Source: Wenjunlia tyrosinilytica (lineage in GTDB: Bacteria; Actinomycetota; Actinomycetes; Streptomycetales; Streptomycetaceae). Taken from it: a stretch of DNA of 64,000 nucleotides. Position 1 is the first letter of the stretch. Every line of letters begins with the position of its first letter. Shown here piece by piece: positions 35,937 to 43,833 of the stretch. Under the pieces are notes generated by a model. The model had not been told where the DNA came from. It searched no databases and worked only from the letters and a program-made list of their open reading frames with translations. The translations under genes and the position numbers were made by a program. Where the stretch lies: NCBI RefSeq assembly GCF_014646055.1, contig NZ_BMMS01000014.1:1-64000 (forward strand), read 5' to 3'.

Positions 35937-36237
35937 GGTGCGGATCGTCGGCTTCCGTGGGTGCGGACAGGCATCTGACGTGTGACTTCGGAGGTCTCCG
36001 GGGCCATCGCCGTCAGTATTTACACATTCTCTCTACCAATCAAGAGTATGAAAGGATTCATTCGTGTTCGGTTGGCGACCGTTATCTTCCGCTTGTGAGG
36101 GGGCTCTTGTAAGGGAGCTCTTGCGAGGGAGTTCTAAACCCGGCACGGCGAACGCGGCCCGTGAAGCGGGGTCGCCGAACAAGCGCGGACGGCGCGAAGC
36201 ACGCTCAGGGGCGGGGAAGGCCGGTCCGCCGGAGGGG
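35937..36237. other. AT-rich intergenic region
   Basis: No gene found. The stretch 36010-36090 is markedly AT-rich for this genome and probably includes the promoter of the minus-strand HATPase gene. At 36101-36135 GGGCTCTTGTAAGGGAGCTCTTGCGAGGGAG-like direct repeats occur (two to three imperfect copies of GGGAGCTCTTG). Confidence 0.4.
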
Positions 36238-37185
36238 TCAGTCTCCCTGGAAGAAGTGGTGCTGCTCGGCCAACTGCTCGTAGGCCTCGAGCCGCGCCTG
36301 TGTGCGCTCGGGAACGGCGTCGGCCATCGCCTGCAGGAGCGTGGCGGCCAGCACCACCGGCGCGGCATAGGAGTCGAACACCAGCCGGGAACCGGTGCCG
36401 GTCGTGAACACCACATCGGCCTCGTCGGCCAGCGGCCCCAGCGGAACATCGGTGATGAGGGCGACCCGCAGTCCCACCGAGTGGGCGGTCCGCATCGCGT
36501 CCAGGGTTTCGTTGGCGTACCGGGGCATGGCGAAGGCGAGCACCCAGGTGCCGCCCGCTTCCCGTGACTGGAGCAGGGCGTCGTTCGCGATGCTGCCGCC
36601 GCGGGTCAGCACCCGCACATCCGGGTGGACCCGCTTGGCGGCGTAGGAGAAGTACTCCGCCAAGGACTCCGAGATCCGCAGGCCCAGCACGGTCAGGGGC
36701 ACCGAGTGGGCCAGCTCGCGGCCGACCTCCAGCACGGTGGAGGGGTCGCCGAGCGCTCGGCGCAGGCTCTCCAGGTTCTCGATCTCGGCGTCGACGGCCG
36801 CCTGCAGCTCATTGCGCCGGATCTCCTCGTGCGTGTCCGGGGAACTGGCGACGGCGCTCAGCGCGATGGGGTGCAGGGCCTCTCGAAGGGCGGGGAATCC
36901 ACTGAATCCCAGGGCGGCGGCGAAGCGTGTGACCGAGGGCTGGCTCACCCCGACACGCTCCGCCAGATCGGTGATCGACAGGAACGCCGCCTCGGTGAGG
37001 TGGTCCAGCAGGTACTGGGCGATGCGCCGCTGGGTGGGGGAGAGCCGATGGCCGTCGAACAGCGCGAGCAGCCGGGCCGTGGGAGGAGCCTCCGCTTCGT
37101 GGTGCCCCTTCCCCGCGTCGTCGGCAGCAGCCCGCTTGCCTGCTTGCGGCCCCGGTGCCACGACCACCCCTTCCTTCCTGCTCAC
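36238..37185 (-). CDS. MurR/RpiR-family transcriptional regulator
   Basis: Up to 315 residues. The helix-turn-helix (residues 38-110) reads LSPTQRRIAQYLLDH, LSITDLAERVGVSQPSVTRF. A SIS sugar-phosphate-binding domain (150-290) includes GLRISESLAEYFSYAAKR. Start uncertain: the GTG at 37185 has only a weak site, while a GTG eight codons later follows GGAAGGAAGGGG. No sugar-metabolism gene is beside it, so the regulon is unknown. Confidence 0.88.
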   Translation of the reverse strand: MSRKEGVVVAPGPQAGKRAAADDAGKGHHEAEAPPTARLLALFDGHRLSPTQRRIAQYLLDHLTEAAFLSITDLAERVGVSQPSVTRFAAALGFSGFPALREALHPIALSAVASSPDTHEEIRRNELQAAVDAEIENLESLRRALGDPSTVLEVGRELAHSVPLTVLGLRISESLAEYFSYAAKRVHPDVRVLTRGGSIANDALLQSREAGGTWVLAFAMPRYANETLDAMRTAHSVGLRVALITDVPLGPLADEADVVFTTGTGSRLVFDSYAAPVVLAATLLQAMADAVPERTQARLEAYEQLAEQHHFFQGD

Positions 37186-37514
37186 GCTTCAACATATCCC
37201 AACACCGCGGCAGTGGTCCGAACCAGCGCGAGGTCGCCGCGCGGGAGCGCCGAGCGCGGTGTGGGCGGGCTTGAGCCCGATCCTGCACGGCCGATGGGTC
37301 CATGTACATGACTTCCTGAGCATTGTCCGCCAGGCCCCGAGCGCCGCGAGCGGTGAGCGCGGTGACGACAGCGGCCCACGGTCCGTCAGATGATCTCGAT
37401 CGAACGGCGGCTCCGTCAAAGGGCATTGATCGCGCCGGGCTCGACCGGGGCGGTACGCGGGGCGGAACTCGCTGTCCGATGCGGTGCGGCGGCGTGCGGA
37501 ACGACCGGGCGGGG
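37186..37514. other. Intergenic region, nothing recognised
   Basis: No credible frame, repeat or hairpin was found beyond the presumed RpiR promoter near 37190-37230. Confidence 0.35.
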
Positions 37515-38054
37515 TCAGGCCGACTGAATCGCGCTTCCCGGAGGAGACTGCCGACGCGCGGGGGAGGTCTCGTCGACGGCGGCCCGGAAACCGACCAGTC
37601 CCTCGACGAGTGCCCTGCGCGCGGAGGGCCGCATCCGGGAGATGGCGGCGAGCATCGCCTCCTCGCGACGGGCCCGCAGATCCGCGAGATGGCTCCTGCC
37701 CCGCTTGGTGAGCCGTAGTTCCAGCTCCCGCCGGCTGAGCGGGCTGGCGGCGCGTTCGATGAGGCCCAGCGCCTGGAGACGGTCGCACAGGCGGCTGACC
37801 GACGAGGGGGCCGATCCCAGCATCTCGCCCAGGGTGCGCAGGTTGATGCCCTCGTCGCGGTCCAGGATGTGCATCACCCGCAGCTGGGAAGTGGACACCG
37901 GCGCCGGTGAGGCGGCTTCGCGGCCCTGTTCCCACAGCACCTCGAGCAGCTCGATGACCTCGCAGGCGGCCTGTGACGCCCGGGATGCCTGGGATATCCG
38001 GGATGCCTGGGAAGGCGATGACCGCTGGTGAGAGGATGCCCGACTCACGCCCAT
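37515..38054 (-). CDS. MarR-family transcriptional regulator
   Basis: The protein has 179 residues. The N-terminus has a short Ser/Gln/Ala repeat (SQASRISQASRASQAA). The winged helix core reads LRTLGEMLGSAPSSVSRLCDRL, followed by a wing with SRRELELRLTKRG. It lacks a neighbouring target gene on the same strand. Ligand unknown. Confidence 0.85.
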   Translation of the reverse strand: MGVSRASSHQRSSPSQASRISQASRASQAACEVIELLEVLWEQGREAASPAPVSTSQLRVMHILDRDEGINLRTLGEMLGSAPSSVSRLCDRLQALGLIERAASPLSRRELELRLTKRGRSHLADLRARREEAMLAAISRMRPSARRALVEGLVGFRAAVDETSPARRQSPPGSAIQSA

Positions 38055-38263
38055 GACTGTGCACTCCGATCAGCCGTGTCAGCCCGAGCCTCGCGACGTC
38101 GTGCGTGCGGCACGGACGCGGCACCGGCTCGGCGATTTCGCGGCGACCGCTGCCGACGTGCTCATGGCGGACTACGCGATGACCATACTCCAGCCGGGTG
38201 GACCTTCCTCCTCATAAGGGTGAGCCAGGGCTTGCCGCCGCGCCGGAGGGTAGGGGTGCCGGT

Positions 38264-38485
38264 ATGAACAGGTCGAACGCCGGTGCGTCGGACAGCGACG
38301 AGTTGATCGCACGGATCGCGTCCGCGGTCCGCGAGGGGGACGACGCGCAGATCCGGCAGCACCTCGAACGATTCGCGAGGATCGCCGACACCGAATCCCT
38401 GCTCGCCCTGTACACGGAGCTGTCCTGGGACCTGCTGCCCCGGCCGCGTTCCATGGTGCCCAGGGCCCGCCGCCCATGTGAGTGA
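38264..38485 (+). CDS. Small hypothetical protein (73 residues)
   Basis: From the ATG at 38264, AGGGG 7 nt upstream. The product is acidic then basic, predicted helical: DELIARIASAVREGDD, IRQHLERFARIADTESLLAL. No domain recognised. Codon bias supports it as a real gene. Confidence 0.6.
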   Translation: MNRSNAGASDSDELIARIASAVREGDDAQIRQHLERFARIADTESLLALYTELSWDLLPRPRSMVPRARRPCE

Positions 38486-38499
38486 CCGAAGGCGGCGAT

Positions 38500-38560
38500 G
38501 AGCGAAGGGCCGCAGTGAGCGAAGGACCGCAGTGAGCGAAAGGCCGTGAGCGACCCGACC
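38500..38560. repeat. Imperfect tandem GTGAGCGAAGGACCGCA repeats
   Basis: About three and a half copies of a 14-17-nt unit built on GTGAGCGAAGG follow the small gene. Non-coding. Confidence 0.7.
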
Positions 38561-38609
38561 CGGCGACCCGACCCGGTGGGGTGACGCGGCCGCGTGACCC
38601 GGCGGCGGG

Positions 38610-38626
38610 GGCGGCACCCTGCCGCC
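38610..38626. terminator. Hairpin between convergent genes
   Basis: GGCGGCA-CCC-TGCCGCC, in a very GC-rich stretch between the small plus-strand gene and the minus-strand saccharopine dehydrogenase-like gene. Confidence 0.45.
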
Positions 38627-38690
38627 GCGCCCCGCCCCCCGGGCCCGCCCCCGCCTCCCCCGGCTCACGGGTGCGAGTTCCCGCCGACGC

Positions 38691-39911
38691 CTACTGCTCG
38701 CGCATCCCCCAGGGCGAGCCGTACTCCGTCAGCAGGTCGAGGAACGGCCCGGGCGGCAGTGCCTCCGGCCCGAGCACCCCGCTGCCGGACCAGGCCCCCG
38801 AGGCCACCAGTTCGAGTGCGACCACCGGGTTGACGGCCGTCTGCCAGACCACCGCCTGGGAGCCGTACTCGCCCATCGACCACTGGTTGTCGACCACGTG
38901 GTAGAGGTACACCTCGCGCTCTCGGCCGTCCTTGGTGCCCTTCACCCAGGTCCCGGCGCAGGTCTTGCCGTGCATTCGGTCGCCGAGGGTGGCGGGGTCC
39001 GGCAGGCAGGCGGCGACCACATCGCGGGGGCAGACCCGGGCCGGGCCGGACTCACCGGCCACGGTGACCGGGTCGGTGCGGTCGAGTCCGAGCCTGTGCA
39101 GCGTCTTGAGGACCTCGATGAACTCGTTGCCCAGCCCGTACTTGAAGGTGACCCGCTTCGCGTCGACCCAGCGTGGAACGAGGAGCACCTCCTCGTGCTC
39201 GACATTGACGCACTCGACTGGGCCGATGCCCTCGGGGAAGTCGAAGACCTCCGGCTCGCTGAACGGGTCGGTGGTGTACCAGCCGCGGCCGGCCTCGTAG
39301 ACCACGGGAGGGTTCAGGCACTCCTCGATGGTGGTCCAGATGCTGAACGACGGGGCGAAGTCGTAGCCGTCGACGGTCAGATCGGCGCCGTCGCGGATGC
39401 CGACCTCCTCGATCTCGTCGAAGAGTTCGTCGGCCGCGTACCGGGCGAACACGTCCGACAGGCCCGGCTCGACGCCCATGCCGACCAGGGCCAGGCGCCC
39501 TGCCTTCTCCCACTCGTCCGCCCGCTCGAACTGGGCGTCGCCGAGCTTGACTCCGGTCTTCTCGTAGGGGTGCTCCGGGTGCGGACAGGACAGCGACATG
39601 GCCATGTCGAGGTAGTGCGTGCCCGCCGCGTGGGCCGCGGTGAACAGTGGCAGCACGAAGCGGGGGTCGGTCGCGTTGAGCAGGACGTCGCAGCGGTGCT
39701 CGGCCAGCAGTGCTGTCACGGCCGCCTCGTCCGAGGCGTCGACCTGAGCGGCGGTGAAGCGGTCCGCGTCGCCACCGAGGGCGGCGACGGCCGCCTCGGC
39801 GCGAGCGGGATCGTAGTCGGCGACCACCATGTGATCGAAGAACGGACGGCGGGCCGCGATCCTGGTGATCGCCGTGCCCACTCCTCCTGCCCCCACCAGC
39901 AGGATCCGCAT
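38691..39911 (-). CDS. Saccharopine dehydrogenase-like oxidoreductase
   Basis: The protein has 406 residues from the ATG at 39911 (AAGGAG about 9 nt upstream). The N-terminal Rossmann fold reads MRILLVGAGGVGTAITRIAA, with ADYDPARAEAAV for the adenosine ribose. The central domain has GVEPGLSDVFARYAADEL. This matches the Lys1/carboxynorspermidine-dehydrogenase group. The true substrate (lysine/glutamate-type or polyamine-type imine) cannot be told. Divergent from a kinase gene; no lysine genes are adjacent. Confidence 0.88.
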   Translation of the reverse strand: MRILLVGAGGVGTAITRIAARRPFFDHMVVADYDPARAEAAVAALGGDADRFTAAQVDASDEAAVTALLAEHRCDVLLNATDPRFVLPLFTAAHAAGTHYLDMAMSLSCPHPEHPYEKTGVKLGDAQFERADEWEKAGRLALVGMGVEPGLSDVFARYAADELFDEIEEVGIRDGADLTVDGYDFAPSFSIWTTIEECLNPPVVYEAGRGWYTTDPFSEPEVFDFPEGIGPVECVNVEHEEVLLVPRWVDAKRVTFKYGLGNEFIEVLKTLHRLGLDRTDPVTVAGESGPARVCPRDVVAACLPDPATLGDRMHGKTCAGTWVKGTKDGREREVYLYHVVDNQWSMGEYGSQAVVWQTAVNPVVALELVASGAWSGSGVLGPEALPPGPFLDLLTEYGSPWGMREQ

Positions 39912-40216
39912 AAGAATGCACTCCTTCAGCGCCTGTCGGCGGCCCCGGGGACCGGGAGATGGATCCGTTCCCGACTGGTCCTTGTCCGACCCCGGCAGGC
40001 TGGGATGTGATAGTGGCAGGGACGGTATCAGTCGATCCAGCGCTTGGGAACGACTGTTTTTCTCTTGCTGATGGAATCTGTGCAACGGATTCCGTAGGTG
40101 GGACGGCCGTTGCCGAAGATCGTCCGAGACCACGGAGGCCGGGCGTGCGCCTCCCCCGGCCTCCCCGCCCCCGGCAGGTGACGGGTGTCCACCGCACAGC
40201 CTCTACTCTGATCCCC
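39912..40216. other. Divergent promoter region
   Basis: No gene; the 305-nt gap must hold promoters of the saccharopine dehydrogenase-like gene (minus) and the kinase gene (plus). No clear element was found. Confidence 0.4.
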
Positions 40217-41857
40217 ATGAACGCAGGGGGGCCTGGCAGACGGGTGATCGACGGCCGCTTCGAGTTGCTCGGGCGGCTCGGCAGCGGCGGCATGGGAACG
40301 GTGTGGCGCGCCCGCGACACCATGCTGGACCGGGAGGTGGCGCTGAAGGAGGTACGCCCTCCGGACCCGGCGATGCTCGCCGCAGACCCGACGGCCGCGC
40401 GCACCCTCCGAGAGCGCGTCCTGCGCGAGGCCCGGGCGCTCGCCCGGCTCGGCCACCCCAATGTGGTGACCATCCACCACATCGTGGACGCGCCGGATGT
40501 GCCCCACCCGTGGATCGTCATGGAGCTGGTGGTCGGCACCTCGCTGCACGAACGCCTGGCCCAGGGCCCTCTGTGGCCCAACGAGGCCGCCAGGATCGGC
40601 CGTGACGTCCTGTCCGCGCTGCGGGCCGCGCACGAGGCGGGCATCCACCACCGCGACGTGAAGCCGGCGAACGTCCTGCTGAGGGCGAATGGCTCAGCGG
40701 TGCTCACGGATTTCGGCATCGCCGGGCTTCGGGAGTCGACCAGCCTGACGGCGACCGGTGAGCTGATCGGCTCGCCCGAGTACATCGCCCCCGAACGCAT
40801 CCGCGGCGACGAGGGCAATCCCGCCTCCGACCTGTGGTCCCTGGGGATGATGCTCTACGTGGCCGTGGAGGGGCGCCATCCGCTGAGGAGGGCGACGAGT
40901 CTCGCCACTCTCGCCGCCGTGCTGGACGAGCCCCTTCCCCCGCCGATGCGCTCGGGCCCGCTGACGCCCGTCCTGTCCGCGACTTTGGTGCGGGACCCCG
41001 CGGCGCGGCCGGACGCCGCGACGTTGGACCGTATGCTCGTGAACGCCGAGCGGGGTCCGCAGGACGCGATGCCCCGCCCCGAGCCGGTGGAACTCGACGG
41101 TCAATGGCCGCCGCCTCCCCGGACGGGCCCACGGGCCACACACGACGTACGGGACGCACGAGCGGGCGGCGCCCGTACGGCTGTGATCGCCTCCGTCGTC
41201 GGTGTGGCGGTCGTGTCGGGGATCGTGACCGCGGTGCTGGCCTTCGCGCCCTTCGGGCACGGGACCGACAAGGATGCCGCCGGTCCCGCCCCCGGCACCC
41301 ACCGGTCGGCCACGAGCAAGCCCGGCCCCAAGGCGTCCAAGAAGGAGACCGGGGAATCGCGGTCGCCCACGAGCCCCGCCCCACCCGCTGACACCACCCC
41401 CTCCACCGTCTCCGGGAGCCTGCTGTCCCCGGCTCACATTCGGTCGGTGGTCAAGAGCCTGAGTCCGCTCATGGGCGGCACGCGGGTCACCGACTTCACC
41501 GTCTATCCGCAGTACGCGATCGCCTCCGCGCCCACCAAGGCCGACAAGAACCTGTACGACAGATTCGAGTACCGCGACTCCGCGGCCTCCCGCAGCGGCC
41601 CCGGGGGCACCCTCGTCTTCGGCAAGGAGACGGTGGACCTGGACTCGGTGGACTGGGACGTGCTCCCCGCCCTGCTGCGCAAGGCCGACAAGGAACTGGG
41701 CGTGCCCCACCCGACCAGCCGCTACATCATCGTGGACCCCGGCCACCTCGGCGAGGCACCGGCGCTGCGCGTCTACGTCTCGGACGAGTACGGCGGCGGC
41801 TACCTGGCCGCGAGCCTCAAGGGCGAGGTGCGCCGGATGTACCCCCGGGGCGGCTGA
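40217..41857 (+). CDS. Serine/threonine protein kinase with extracellular domain
   Basis: The protein has 546 residues from the ATG at 40217. Kinase domain 12-275: LGSGGMGTVW, VALKEV lysine, HHRDVKPANVLL, LTDFGIAGL, GSPEYIAPERI. One membrane helix (TAVIASVVGVAVVSGIVTAV) is near residue 330, then a Ser/Pro/Lys-rich spacer. The outer region of about 140 residues has no PASTA repeats (SLSPLMGGTRVTDFTVYPQY, RYIIVDPGH, YVSDEYGGGYLAA). It may be a sensor domain; its ligand is unknown. Confidence 0.92.
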   Translation: MNAGGPGRRVIDGRFELLGRLGSGGMGTVWRARDTMLDREVALKEVRPPDPAMLAADPTAARTLRERVLREARALARLGHPNVVTIHHIVDAPDVPHPWIVMELVVGTSLHERLAQGPLWPNEAARIGRDVLSALRAAHEAGIHHRDVKPANVLLRANGSAVLTDFGIAGLRESTSLTATGELIGSPEYIAPERIRGDEGNPASDLWSLGMMLYVAVEGRHPLRRATSLATLAAVLDEPLPPPMRSGPLTPVLSATLVRDPAARPDAATLDRMLVNAERGPQDAMPRPEPVELDGQWPPPPRTGPRATHDVRDARAGGARTAVIASVVGVAVVSGIVTAVLAFAPFGHGTDKDAAGPAPGTHRSATSKPGPKASKKETGESRSPTSPAPPADTTPSTVSGSLLSPAHIRSVVKSLSPLMGGTRVTDFTVYPQYAIASAPTKADKNLYDRFEYRDSAASRSGPGGTLVFGKETVDLDSVDWDVLPALLRKADKELGVPHPTSRYIIVDPGHLGEAPALRVYVSDEYGGGYLAASLKGEVRRMYPRGG

Positions 41858-41875
41858 GGCTCCCCGGGCGCGAAG

Positions 41876-41990
41876 CCCAGCCCCCCAGCCCCAAGACCCA
41901 GCCCAAGCCCTCAGCCCAAGTCCCCACCTCCCCAGCCCGAGCCTCCACCTCCCCAGGCCGAGCCCCAAGCCCTCAAGCCCCGGGCCCGGC
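41876..41990. repeat. Low-complexity CCCAGCCC/CCAAGCCCT repeat
   Basis: Degenerate tandem C-rich repeats between convergent genes, non-coding. Confidence 0.75.
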
Positions 41991-41998
41991 GGGTGCGC

Positions 41999-42430
41999 TC
42001 ATGACGCCGTCCAGCCGCTCCAGCGCCGGACCGAGACCTCCACCACCGGCCCCTCGGGGGGCCGGTCGGCGTACTGGGCCGGGTACTTCGCCGCCAGTAG
42101 GGCCGCATGGCGCGCCGACACCGGGGATTCGTCCCCGGGCGGCAGCACCCTCGCCTCGCCGTCGGCCCGCGCCCACCACAGGCGGTCCCAGTCCTCCTCG
42201 TAGTGGTCCGCCAGAAGGCAGACGGACGGGTTGGCGGCGATATTGGCGAGCCGTCTCAACCGCCTTGTCCGCTTGGGTTTGTGGTCCACCGCCAGGACGA
42301 GCGTGTCCCCGTCCAGGGCGAAGACCACCGGTACCAGGTGCGGGTGGGCGGACGGGTCGGCGGTCGCCAGCCGGGCGATGCGCGCGGCCGCGAACCACTC
42401 CCGGGCCCGCGTACTCGTCACGGTCGGCAT
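41999..42430 (-). CDS. PPOX-class probable F420-dependent oxidoreductase
   Basis: The protein has 143 residues. It is a split-barrel flavin/F420-binding fold of the pyridoxamine 5'-phosphate oxidase superfamily: ARIARLATADPSAHPHLVPV, HKPKRTRRLRRLANIAANP, and DWDRLWWARADG. These match the Rv0121-like F420 branch (TIGR03668). It lies 62 nt after the remnant of an LLM-type F420 oxidoreductase gene on the same strand, so the two probably formed one unit. Confidence 0.85.
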   Translation of the reverse strand: MPTVTSTRAREWFAAARIARLATADPSAHPHLVPVVFALDGDTLVLAVDHKPKRTRRLRRLANIAANPSVCLLADHYEEDWDRLWWARADGEARVLPPGDESPVSARHAALLAAKYPAQYADRPPEGPVVEVSVRRWSGWTAS

Positions 42431-42491
42431 CTCGGCTCTGGGTCCTTTTCGGCGGGAGCCTGCGGCGGTCGGGAGGGTCCGCGGGCCCGGC

Positions 42492-42864
42492 TCAGCGGAA
42501 CGGGGCGGCGACCTCGGCCAGTCGGTCCAGGTACTTCACCGTCTCCTGCTCTCCCATCGTCGGAAGGTAGAGCAGGACCCGTTCGAGTTATCGGATCCCG
42601 CTGGGGCACCAGGGCGATACCGGTCCCGAGCAGGACCCGTTCGGTCGTGGCGGCGATGGCGCTCAGCGCCACGAAGGGGCCGAGGGTGCGGTAGTACATC
42701 CGCGGCAGCTCACCGCCGCCGGGGCAGGGCGTGCGGCGGTCCACCGGGACATGGGCGTGCTCGGCGACGAACAGCGAGTCGAACGAGCGCTCCTCCAGCG
42801 CTCTCCCGAGGGGCACGGGCCTGATGCCCTCGTCGGTGGTGAGCGTCGAGATTCCGAATTTCAC
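42492..42864 (-). pseudogene. LLM-class F420-dependent oxidoreductase, internal deletion
   Basis: The GTG at 42864 opens a normal LLM N-terminus (KFGISTLTTDEG, FVAEHAHVPVD, LLGTGIALVPQRDPI, about 92 residues). At about 42585-42592 it jumps, out of frame, to the normal C-terminus VLLYLPTMGEQETVKYLD..APFR with its stop at 42492. Intact members have about 280-300 residues, so some 160 central residues and the frame are lost. The shifted frame runs on into the next gene, giving a spurious longer frame. The enzyme is presumably dead. Confidence 0.85.
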
Positions 42865-43056
42865 AGCGGCTCCATGAGCGGAGTGGACGCGGGAATCGTG
42901 CGGTGTCGGCTGCTGCCTACCCGCACTCGGTCCTCTCCTGCCCCTGACCCGCCCTCACAGCAACCCGGCCGCTGCGGAAATTCACTCGCCTTCCACGGCC
43001 GCCACCGGGGAGCCTGGTGCCCGCATGGGATCTGGCGCACACATTCGGGGGATCCA

Positions 43057-43761
43057 GTGAACGTCCTGCTGTCCGGAATCGTCGGCTCGACCGCCTACGG
43101 ACTCGCCCACGAGGGCTCCGACATCGACCGTCTCGGCGTCTTCGCCGCGCCCACGCACGCATTCCACGGTCTGCACCGGCCTCCGGAGTCCCATGTCACC
43201 ACGGTGCCCGACAGCACCCTGCACGAGGCCGCCAAGTGGTGCCGGCTCGCTCTCGGCGGCAATCCGACGGTGATGGAGCTGGTCTGGCTGCCCGAGGACC
43301 TCTACGAGATGCGGACCGCCTTCGGCGACGAGCTCATAGGCTTGCGCCGCTCACTGCTCGGGCGCGGGAGGGTGAGGAACGCCTACTTCGGCTACGCGAC
43401 CCAGCAGTTCCGCAAGCTCCAGTCCCGGCGCAGCGGCGCGTCCTCACCCGAGGTGAGGGGCCGTATGGAGAAGCACGCCCGGCATCTGATCCGCCTGCTC
43501 GAGCAGGGGCAGGAACTGCACAGCACCGGTGAGCTGACCATCCGGCTGCCCGACCCGGAACGGGTGCGGGACCTCGGTGCCTGGATCGCGGACCGGCCGG
43601 AACGGGCGGAGGACTTCCTGAGCCGAGCTGAGCACCTGTTCGACCAGCCGGGTGTGCTGCCCGAGCAGCCGGACGAGCGGCCGGCGCAGGACTGGCTCCT
43701 GCGGGTCCGGGCCGCGTACTACACCCCGGAGCCCGTCGGTGAGGCGGTGCGTTCGGCCTGA
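43057..43761 (+). CDS. Nucleotidyltransferase (RlaP/YcgL type)
   Basis: The protein has 234 residues from a GTG with GGGGGA upstream. The N-terminal motif LLSGIVGSTAYGLAHEGSDIDRLGVF holds the GS and DxD (D-I-D) residues of a polymerase-beta-like nucleotidyltransferase. The C-terminal half is helical (RKLQSRRSG, KHARHLIRLLEQG). Family members (PF10127) include RNA-repair-associated RlaP. Its own partner is not obvious here. Confidence 0.85.
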   Translation: MNVLLSGIVGSTAYGLAHEGSDIDRLGVFAAPTHAFHGLHRPPESHVTTVPDSTLHEAAKWCRLALGGNPTVMELVWLPEDLYEMRTAFGDELIGLRRSLLGRGRVRNAYFGYATQQFRKLQSRRSGASSPEVRGRMEKHARHLIRLLEQGQELHSTGELTIRLPDPERVRDLGAWIADRPERAEDFLSRAEHLFDQPGVLPEQPDERPAQDWLLRVRAAYYTPEPVGEAVRSA

Positions 43762-43833
43762 CGCCCGGCCCCTGGCCGGCGCGATCCCCCCGGCCGGACG
43801 CCGCGGGCGGTTCGAGACCGTGACCGGCGAGCC

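Noticed and set aside
42418..42590. The shifted C-terminal extension of the LLM frame
   Set aside because: After the deletion point the frame gives Pro/Arg/Gly-rich sequence overlapping the next gene; the true C-terminus is in another frame ending at 42492.
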